Source: Akkermansiaceae bacterium UBA4145 (GTDB lineage Bacteria > Verrucomicrobiota > Verrucomicrobiia > Verrucomicrobiales > Akkermansiaceae). Taken from it: a stretch of DNA of 6,790 nt. Positions 1-5,128 of this stretch are shown here, in pieces (the stretch's first letter is position 1; each line of letters begins with the position of its first letter). The DNA is taken from NCBI GenBank assembly GCA_002380675.1, contig DFWB01000248.1:1-6790 (forward strand). The letters run 5' to 3'. Below the pieces are notes generated by a model, which saw only the letters and a program-made list of their open reading frames with translations, was not told the origin of the DNA and made no database searches. The position numbers and the translations under genes were made by a program.

Positions 1-804
1 GGCTGCCCCCACAACCAAAGAAGAGCCCGGATAGGCCTTAGCTACGATATCAGCATAGCCGTCCCCATCGACGTCGCCGATGTCAAAAGTCCTGGGGAAG
101 AGATCGTCTTCCTGTGTAACCACTCTGACACTATCGTAAGTTCCGTTGCCGTTGTTGGGTATCCACGCGATCCGATTCACCGTCCTGTCTTGCACGAAGA
201 CGATGTCGAGATCACGGTCTCTATCGAGATCGGCAACGGCTACCGTTTGGGTGTATTTGGCTCCCGCGGATCCAACGATCGTATTCGATGTGAACGAGCC
301 CTGGCCGTCATTGGAGTACACTCGTATTCCGGCGCCATCACCGTCTTGGGGAACGCCTATGCCCGGAAAGGGAAAGAAAGGATTCCACGGGAAAGTGGGG
401 AAGGTGGGAGCCACACTGATGTGACCGTAACTCCCCGTGATTATGTCCAAATCTCCATCGCCATCCATGTCACCCACATCAAAGGTCTCCAGCCCTTGCT
501 CAGCATTCGAGACTGGCAACACCGTCCAGTTATCAGTTCCGTCATTTCGAGCCCATGCGATTCGATGGAGGTAGGCGCCGGCGGCACCAACAAAATCATT
601 AATGACAAAGTCGATATCTCCGTCGCCATCCATATCCCCAGGGATAGCGCGCCCCGCGTCCACGTCCTCAGGAAGCGAGACGTTGTGCTGGGTGATATCT
701 ACGATTTGGGCAGAAGTGAGGCTTGTAGTCAGAACGACGGCAGTGACGCTGACAACGAGTGAGGGAAAAGACCATGGTGGGGAGGCAGACAAGGCTTTGA
801 ACAT
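1..804 (-). CDS. Secreted FG-GAP/VCBS repeat protein, 3' end missing
   Basis: Reading the minus strand from ATG at 804-802 gives 268 residues with no stop, and the frame leaves the window at base 1, so the C-terminus is missing. Residues 1-32 look like a signal peptide: a Lys near the start, a hydrophobic stretch at about 14-30 and a likely cleavage site after TSA32. Four acidic loops of the FG-GAP/VCBS calcium-binding type (DxDxDGxxD) lie at residues 57-65, 112-120, 192-200 and 244-252. Each is followed by a hydrophobic strand such as DIDFVI or DLDIIT. This fits an extracellular beta-propeller built from about 55-80-residue blades; such proteins usually bind surfaces or partners rather than catalyse. 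The third loop has Arg where Gly is usual, and a Pro/Phe-rich insertion lies at about 131-153. In-frame TAA at 861-859 bounds the start upstream; GTG at 825-823 is an alternative start, but ATG gives the better signal peptide. No clear ribosome binding site is seen. The exact role is unknown. Confidence 0.88.
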   Translation of the reverse strand, partial: MFKALSASPPWSFPSLVVSVTAVVLTTSLTSAQIVDITQHNVSLPEDVDAGRAIPGDMDGDGDIDFVINDFVGAAGAYLHRIAWARNDGTDNWTVLPVSNAEQGLETFDVGDMDGDGDLDIITGSYGHISVAPTFPTFPWNPFFPFPGIGVPQDGDGAGIRVYSNDGQGSFTSNTIVGSAGAKYTQTVAVADLDRDRDLDIVFVQDRTVNRIAWIPNNGNGTYDSVRVVTQEDDLFPRTFDIGDVDGDGYADIVAKAYPGSSLVVGAA

Positions 805-1040
805 GTTATTTGTTGGTGCGAGCACAGCATGCGCAAATATCCCGATGAGTTCAATTTCTTAAGTTCTAATATACCCGAGGCGTCATGAGGGTGTTTAGAT
901 TCCGTGCAACCTCTCATTTGAACTTCTTCCACACGGCGTTCGCTCTCCTCCCTGACTACACCTGCAAGCGCACGGCGTTCAAAATCTATTGCTTAACACC
1001 ATACGTTTGGGAAAACTCCCTGTCATCGGGACCTAAAGAA
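805..1040. other. Divergent intergenic region
   Basis: This 236-bp gap separates the minus-strand FG-GAP gene from the plus-strand membrane-protein gene, so it should hold promoters for both. An AT-rich patch lies at about 850-873. On the minus strand it contains TATATT (873-868), a fair -10 box about 60 bp before the FG-GAP start codon, but I see no convincing -35 box, so I do not call a promoter. The 10-mer CACGGCGTTC occurs twice in the same orientation (932-941 and 971-980). An open frame on the plus strand from ATG 885 joins the downstream gene, but its translation has no protein-like character before residue 53, so I treat 885-1040 as non-coding. Confidence 0.5.
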
Positions 1041-1379
1041 ATGAGCGAAGAACCGCCAGAACCTGAGGAGATGAGCGAAGAGGAGGTGATCGCCTACGCC
1101 GCAGAGATTAAGGGAGCAATGGAACATCGGCGTAAAGAGGAGAAGCGTTCCCTCCTCGTCGGTAGCATTATCAATAGTGTGCGTCTGGCGCTGTGCTTTT
1201 GGGGGGCATATCTGGCGGCCAAATGGCTGGTGTCCCACGATTGGGCTTCGTGGTGGCTCTTCCCGTTTGCCATGGCCGGTGCCTTGCTCGTGCTTCTCAC
1301 AGTGACAATGCTCCTCGCCGAGCTAGCCGGGAGGCCAAAAGGGAGACAGAAAAGCTCCCAGCCCGATAAGCGGGAGTAG
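1041..1379 (+). CDS. Small two-helix membrane protein, unrecognised
   Basis: This gene encodes 112 residues that I do not recognise as a named family. The N-terminus is strongly acidic (residues 1-16, mostly Glu and Pro). A charged helix-like segment follows (17-37, with the basic patch HRRKEEKR at 29-36), then two hydrophobic segments at about 39-62 and 70-93, joined by a short SHDWASWW turn. The tail is basic (RPKGRQK, 98-104). Basic residues on both flanks suggest that both ends face the cytoplasm. The frame is open back to ATG 885, but ATG 1041 is preferred: GGGA at 1028-1031 sits about 9 bases upstream, and the protein only looks natural from there. ATG 1071 is a second candidate, with GAGGAG directly abutting it, which is too close for a working ribosome binding site. 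The two-helix layout with a short hairpin resembles small membrane-accessory proteins, but no function can be assigned. Confidence 0.7.
   Translation: MSEEPPEPEEMSEEEVIAYAAEIKGAMEHRRKEEKRSLLVGSIINSVRLALCFWGAYLAAKWLVSHDWASWWLFPFAMAGALLVLLTVTMLLAELAGRPKGRQKSSQPDKRE
1355..1376 (+). terminator. Possible weak hairpin at the gene's end
   Basis: CTCCC (1355-1359) pairs with GGGAG (1372-1376), and GC (1361-1362) pairs with GC (1370-1371), leaving one bulged A and a 7-base loop. The stem ends just before the TAG stop at 1377-1379. The following bases, TAGTTGTCATCTC, are only moderately T-rich, so this is a weak terminator candidate or an mRNA-end structure. The arms also encode protein. Confidence 0.25.
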
Positions 1380-1565
1380 TTGTCATCTCTCTTCAATCGA
1401 CAACGGGATTTCAAGGTCAGGGATCCAGAATGAAATACGCTCCCGATAGCCTCAGAATTTTGCAAAGCAGACCACCATCAACTCGGTCCAGATAACTGCA
1501 GTTCATGATCTCAGGAACTTACTCTTTTCTCTTTCCTCCTCCTCGCTCAGCGCTACACCAACAAG
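1380..1565. other. Intergenic region before the three-module gene
   Basis: This 186-bp stretch has no credible gene. It contains a 21-codon open frame (1430-1495, ATG to TAA) whose first 13 bases duplicate the start of the next gene. A pyrimidine-rich run (about 1518-1550, mostly T and C) lies just upstream of the 1566 start, so there is no Shine-Dalgarno sequence there. I could not identify a convincing promoter. Confidence 0.5.
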
Positions 1566-1578
1566 ATGAAATACGCTC
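1430..1578 (+). repeat. 13-bp direct repeat of a start-codon region
   Basis: ATGAAATACGCTC occurs exactly at 1430-1442 and again at 1566-1578. The second copy is the start codon and codons 2 to 4 (plus one base) of the secreted three-module protein gene. The spacing from start to start is 136 bp, so the copies are in different frames. The similarity does not extend clearly beyond 13 bases. Confidence 0.6.
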
Positions 1579-2906
1579 TCTTCAAGCTTAGCTTGGTTGC
1601 GCTAACTAGTCTCTTTCCCATTCTCGCCATCGCACAGACCACCACCTTTCGGGTAGACATGTCGGTTCAAATCGCGATTGGCCGCTACGATCCGAACAAC
1701 GATCGACTCCTTGTCCGGGGACCCTTCAATGGCTGGTCTGGAACCGACTTAACTCCCATGGCGGAAAACAGCTCGGTCTATGAAGCCGAGATTGGGATCT
1801 TTGACTTCGCCGGCGCTCAATTTGACTACAAATTTTTCATTGGAAGCGCTACCTCTGGCGACATCTGGGAGGGCAACGTCGGTCCGGGCGAAAACGGCAA
1901 CCGTAGATTTATCTACCAGAGTGGCGGCCAAGTTCTCGATACTGTGTTTTTCGATGATCTCACCATAAATCCTGGGGGAGGAATCGAGGTTACTTTTCAG
2001 GTCGATATGTCTCAGCTCCTTCAGGATGGTCTTTTTCTTCCCGAATTCGACTGGTTGGAGGTCCGTGGTGCATTCAACAACTGGGCACCCGGATTTGAAC
2101 TTGAGGCCATTTCTGAAGGATCGCCGATCTACACAGGGACAACGATCATCAACTCAATGGCTCCCGGAGACAGCGTCGAATACAAGTATATCTACAACGG
2201 CGGACAATGGGAGAACGGCAGTAATCGCACATTTATCCTTAGCCAGCAGGGACCCCAGGCGCTCCCTGTCCGCTACTTCAACGATGTTGGGCCAGATTCC
2301 AATCTCGCCGAGGATACCGAGATCATCATTACCGTCGATATGAACAACGCCATGACCTTGAATGGAACCTCCTTCAATTTGGAAACGGACAGGGTTTACA
2401 TTAATGGTGAATTTGCAGGATTCACTTGGTGGGAATGGCCATTCCCGTCAGACGATTTCGAACTTCTCGACGACGGCGCGATAGAATCGGGAGATGCCGT
2501 GGCCGGAGATGGAATCTACACCATCAGGTTCCAAGCCCTCGCAGGTCAATCGAGGAAGGTCGAATATAAATTCGCCATCAACGGTGAAGACAATGAAGCC
2601 GGTTTTCGGGACAATCACATCCGCTACATCCGGCAGACTGGAAACTACCCCCTGCCCCTCGACCAGTTCGGCGACATGGTCCGTGAACCCGAAATTCTTC
2701 CCACTAATCTGGGAGAACTCACCATTGAAGGTCCTGTAGACGGATTGATCACGATCCGTTGGGACAACACGGACGCGATCCTGCAGCATTCGGCCAGCCT
2801 GACTCCCGACTCCTGGCAAAACGTTCCCGGTTCTCAAACAACTCGCGAAATGGTGTTTTCGGTCAGTGAGGTTTCAGAGAACTACTTCAGGTTGGCCACT
2901 CCCTGA
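1566..2906 (+). CDS. Secreted three-module carbohydrate-binding-like protein
   Basis: This gene encodes 446 residues. Residues 1-23 form a classic signal peptide (MKYALFK, a hydrophobic core, cleavage after AIA23), so the product is exported. The rest is three related modules at about 27-131, 141-241 and 253-372. Each starts with a TFRVDMS-like strand (TFRVDMS, TFQVDMS, IITVDMN). Modules 1 and 2 share V/LRGxFNxW, a Y-K-F/Y strand, a WE..., an NR.F motif and a closing FxD. Module 3 is more diverged (VYINGEF, VEYKFAING, closing FGD) and carries a GDAVAGDGIYT loop. This pattern resembles immunoglobulin-like starch- or glycan-binding modules (CBM20/CBM48-like, E-set) of secreted enzymes, but I cannot name the family precisely. 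Residues about 383-446 form a separate tail ending in W..VP...YFRLATP, common in secreted verrucomicrobial proteins. No catalytic domain is present, so a glycan-binding or surface-attachment role is inferred. The start is set by the signal peptide. Confidence 0.85.
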   Translation: MKYALFKLSLVALTSLFPILAIAQTTTFRVDMSVQIAIGRYDPNNDRLLVRGPFNGWSGTDLTPMAENSSVYEAEIGIFDFAGAQFDYKFFIGSATSGDIWEGNVGPGENGNRRFIYQSGGQVLDTVFFDDLTINPGGGIEVTFQVDMSQLLQDGLFLPEFDWLEVRGAFNNWAPGFELEAISEGSPIYTGTTIINSMAPGDSVEYKYIYNGGQWENGSNRTFILSQQGPQALPVRYFNDVGPDSNLAEDTEIIITVDMNNAMTLNGTSFNLETDRVYINGEFAGFTWWEWPFPSDDFELLDDGAIESGDAVAGDGIYTIRFQALAGQSRKVEYKFAINGEDNEAGFRDNHIRYIRQTGNYPLPLDQFGDMVREPEILPTNLGELTIEGPVDGLITIRWDNTDAILQHSASLTPDSWQNVPGSQTTREMVFSVSEVSENYFRLATP

Positions 2907-3108
2907 TCTCGCAACCTCCATTTGACAGGCTCATTCAGCGAGTACGACCACAACCCGGCAGGAAGCCCCTTGGTAGCGTCGCTTGGAGACGGCGTGCATG
3001 GATCGGCGAAACTGGGACAAACCAATCAGGCGAATCTCTCTTTGGTGAAGCTGAGGTCGAGTAGATCTTCCCAGTGACAAATCCGCCGACTTAGACTAAA
3101 GCTCTGAA
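2907..3108. other. Intergenic region, no gene seen
   Basis: This 202-bp gap lies between the three-module gene and the EEP hydrolase gene. The frame of the upstream gene stays open after its TGA until about 3076, but the translation has no recognisable character and the YFRLATP ending looks complete. I see no strong terminator hairpin and no clear promoter. Confidence 0.5.
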
Positions 3109-3912
3109 GTGAACGATCGGCGTCTAATCCGTTTTTTGACTACACTACTTCTCTTCGCCTCTGCCTGTCTCATGGGCAGGCCCTCTGTCGAGGCAGCGGA
3201 GTCTGTTAAGCTCCGACTGGTTGCTTACAACATAAAGCATGGCCGCGGCATGGACAATAAGGTGGACCTGAGGCGAATCGCGTCCGTCCTGCGCAAGCTC
3301 AAGCCAGATCTGGTAGCTCTTCAGGAGATCGACCACACTTGTACTCGCTCTGGAAGCGTCGACCAGGCTGCAGTCCTCGGAGATCTTCTGGGAATGCATC
3401 ATCGTTTCGGAACGTTCATGGATTTCCAAGGGGGGCAGTATGGACTGGCCATTCTTTCCCGCCTTCCTATCCAGAAAGCCATTCGTCATCAACTCGCTCC
3501 AGGAGCAGAACCCCGCTGTGCGCTTGAGGTTACTGTTCAACCCACTAATGACAGCCCCCTCTTCTCCTTTGTCAGCATTCATAATGACTGGACGAAGGAG
3601 GCATTCCGGGTGGCGCAGGTGAATGACCTCATCGCAGGACTCAAGGAGCGCAAGCACCCCGTCATTCTGGCAGGCGATTTTAACGCCGAGCCGAAAGCAG
3701 AATCACTGGCAAGGCTCAGCACCTCAGGTTTTCTCATCCTTCCCAAGAAAAATAATGCCAAGACCTTCCCATCGCCCTCGCCCCGCGTCGAAATTGATTA
3801 TTTCATGACCCGGGGCTTTTCTTTCGTGAATCCGCCACTCACTGAAGTGCACGATGAGCGCCTTGCCTCCGATCATCGTCCTATCGTTTTCGAGCTTTCC
3901 CTTCCCAAGTAA
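3109..3912 (+). CDS. Exported EEP-family phosphodiesterase/nuclease-like hydrolase
   Basis: This gene encodes 267 residues of the endonuclease/exonuclease/phosphatase (DNase I/AP-endonuclease-like) superfamily, metal-dependent enzymes that cut phosphodiester or phosphate ester bonds. The expected motifs appear in order: YNIKHG with Asn41, LQEID with Glu73 (metal ligand), GQYGLAILSR (109-118), VSIHND with His158, AGDFN with Asp190 and Asn192, VEIDYF with Asp230, and SDHRPI with Asp255-His256. The catalytic set therefore looks complete, and the length is typical of the family. The N-terminus (NDRRLIRF then a hydrophobic stretch to Cys20) is an export signal. FASAC fits a loose lipobox, so it could be a lipoprotein, but VEA29-A offers an ordinary signal peptidase site. 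GTG 3109 is chosen because in-frame TAA lies at 3097-3099 and later starts would lose the signal. The substrate cannot be told: DNA, RNA, sphingomyelin-like lipids and phosphoinositides are all used in this superfamily. Confidence 0.88.
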   Translation: MNDRRLIRFLTTLLLFASACLMGRPSVEAAESVKLRLVAYNIKHGRGMDNKVDLRRIASVLRKLKPDLVALQEIDHTCTRSGSVDQAAVLGDLLGMHHRFGTFMDFQGGQYGLAILSRLPIQKAIRHQLAPGAEPRCALEVTVQPTNDSPLFSFVSIHNDWTKEAFRVAQVNDLIAGLKERKHPVILAGDFNAEPKAESLARLSTSGFLILPKKNNAKTFPSPSPRVEIDYFMTRGFSFVNPPLTEVHDERLASDHRPIVFELSLPK

Positions 3913-4032
3913 ACCCTTGTCCGCCGGCAAACGCTTGCCACTAATTCTCGGAGGACCATAGCGTGAAAGCGGGATGGGGTTGAGAAACTGCGAGCGTGAC
4001 GTAGTCCAAGCAGGATAGGACACTGCCTCGGT
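3913..4032. other. Intergenic region with small hairpin and short ORFs
   Basis: In this 120-bp gap, GGCAA (3926-3930) pairs with TTGCC (3935-3939) around an ACGC loop, but no T-run follows, so termination is doubtful. GGAGG at 3950-3954 is one of the best Shine-Dalgarno matches in the window. It stands 8 bases before GTG 3963, which opens a 6-codon frame (GTG AAA GCG GGA TGG GGT TGA). An overlapping 14-codon frame starts at ATG 3974 and ends at TAG 4016-4018, shortly before the kinase gene. Neither peptide resembles a known leader. Confidence 0.4.
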
Positions 4033-4974
4033 ATGGTCGCCCTTCCCTCTCAGTCCGAACTCTGGGCCACCGGAGAACAGATCTGCCGCCAGTTCGAGCT
4101 TGGGGAGATCCGGCAGCTCAAGGCTCTGTCCCATCAAGGCTATTCGAACTTCAACGCGCGACTCGAAACCGACCTCGGGGCCTACGTTCTGCGTCGCTAT
4201 AACGAACAACCGGAAGAGAAGATCAACCATGAGCTTCGCCTGATCGACTGGTTGAAGGCCCAAGGCCTTCCGGTCGTTCCTCCCCTTCGTGATCCTGATG
4301 GACGGGCCCGATGCGCATCGAATCAGGAAGGCCCTTTCCCATGGATCGTCTTTCCCTTCGTGGAGGGTGAGGAGCCTGTACCGCAACCCGCGATCGCGCA
4401 CACTATGGGAGAACTATCTGCTCGGCTCCACCAGCTCCCGGGTCTTCCTTGGGAAAATAAGGATTACGAGAACCTGCTCTCCGTTCAGAACACTCTCACA
4501 GTTGCACGATCATTGCGCGAGACCGGGACAAGTTCGGCTCGGCACTTCCTGCAGCTCATGGAGAGACTGACGCCAGAAATACAGGATGTGAGCCTTCCCA
4601 CCGGCCTGGTGCACGGAGACCTCTTTCCCGACAATACCATCTTCCGCGGGAACAACTTGGTAGCGGTTCTTGACTGGGAGGAAGCCTGTTTCGACCACTA
4701 CCTGTTCGACCTTGCCATGACGATGCACGGCTTCTGTTACATCAACGAAGAATGGCATCCAAACCTTGCCCGCAGCTTCCTTGCAGGATATGAAGCTGCC
4801 CGATCTCTCGAGCCGGATGAACGCACGAGCCTGCCGCTTTTCCTTCGATGGACTCCACTTGCGATGGCTGGCTGGCACCTCCATCGTCACTCGATTGCCC
4901 CTAATCCGCGCCAAGCTGGACGTATCGACCAATTGCTCCAACGGGCCCAGACTGTCTTCGACCTCGAATACTAG
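4033..4974 (+). CDS. APH-fold kinase, probable type II homoserine kinase-like
   Basis: This gene encodes 313 residues of the aminoglycoside phosphotransferase/choline kinase fold, expected in the cytoplasm. A loop with SHQGYSNFNARLE (33-45) and the strand YVLRRY (51-56) mark the nucleotide-binding N-lobe, followed by HELRLIDWLKAQGLPV (66-81). The catalytic loop is VHGDLFPDN (193-201) with Asp196 and Asn201, and the metal-binding aspartate is Asp214 in VLDWE. The segment after it (ACFDHYLFDLAMTMHGFCY) and the overall length resemble the ThrB type II homoserine kinase, which phosphorylates homoserine on the way to threonine. I name it on resemblance only; other APH-type sugar or amine kinases are possible. 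No signal peptide is present. The ATG at 4033 has AGGATAGGA at 4012-4020, a purine-rich but rather distant ribosome site. No other threonine-pathway gene lies in view, so it appears to stand alone between exported proteins. Confidence 0.72.
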   Translation: MVALPSQSELWATGEQICRQFELGEIRQLKALSHQGYSNFNARLETDLGAYVLRRYNEQPEEKINHELRLIDWLKAQGLPVVPPLRDPDGRARCASNQEGPFPWIVFPFVEGEEPVPQPAIAHTMGELSARLHQLPGLPWENKDYENLLSVQNTLTVARSLRETGTSSARHFLQLMERLTPEIQDVSLPTGLVHGDLFPDNTIFRGNNLVAVLDWEEACFDHYLFDLAMTMHGFCYINEEWHPNLARSFLAGYEAARSLEPDERTSLPLFLRWTPLAMAGWHLHRHSIAPNPRQAGRIDQLLQRAQTVFDLEY

Positions 4975-5128
4975 AGGATATTTTGTGTTCATCGGTGGCT
5001 CTTCTACATCTCCCCGTATTAGACTGGATCAGCTCAGTCCGTAATAGCCTCCTTCCATACCCATGGGTAAATCCCGTAGTTGGTGGTTTGGTGACAGCGA
5101 TTCATTCTGCTAACTACTCAACCTTCTA
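4975..5128. other. Intergenic region with 12-bp palindrome
   Basis: This 154-bp gap holds a perfect 12-bp palindrome, TACCCATGGGTA, at 5058-5069, about 60 bp before the next start codon. A GACTG/CAGTC pair with an 8-base loop lies at about 5020-5040. There is no Shine-Dalgarno sequence ahead of ATG 5129. I do not see a promoter I would defend. Confidence 0.4.

Noticed and set aside
190..762. 190-codon plus-strand open frame antisense to the FG-GAP gene
   Set aside because: The minus strand encodes a clear signal peptide and four calcium loops over the same bases; the plus-strand translation has no family character.
885..1040. Upstream extension of the two-helix protein gene to ATG 885
   Set aside because: The extra 52 residues have no coherent character and a better-placed start with an upstream GGGA lies at 1041.
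2907..3078. Open frame continuing after the TGA of the three-module gene, as if by readthrough
   Set aside because: The protein already ends in the expected YFRLATP tail and the extra translation resembles nothing known.
3724..4401. 225-codon minus-strand open frame bridging the EEP and kinase genes
   Set aside because: It overlaps conserved catalytic motifs of the EEP gene and the N-lobe of the kinase on the other strand and shows no recognisable domain.
5088..5116. TTGGTG and TAACTA with 17-bp spacing as a promoter for the 5129 gene
   Set aside because: Only about half of the -35 bases and two of the -10 bases match the consensus; too weak to call.
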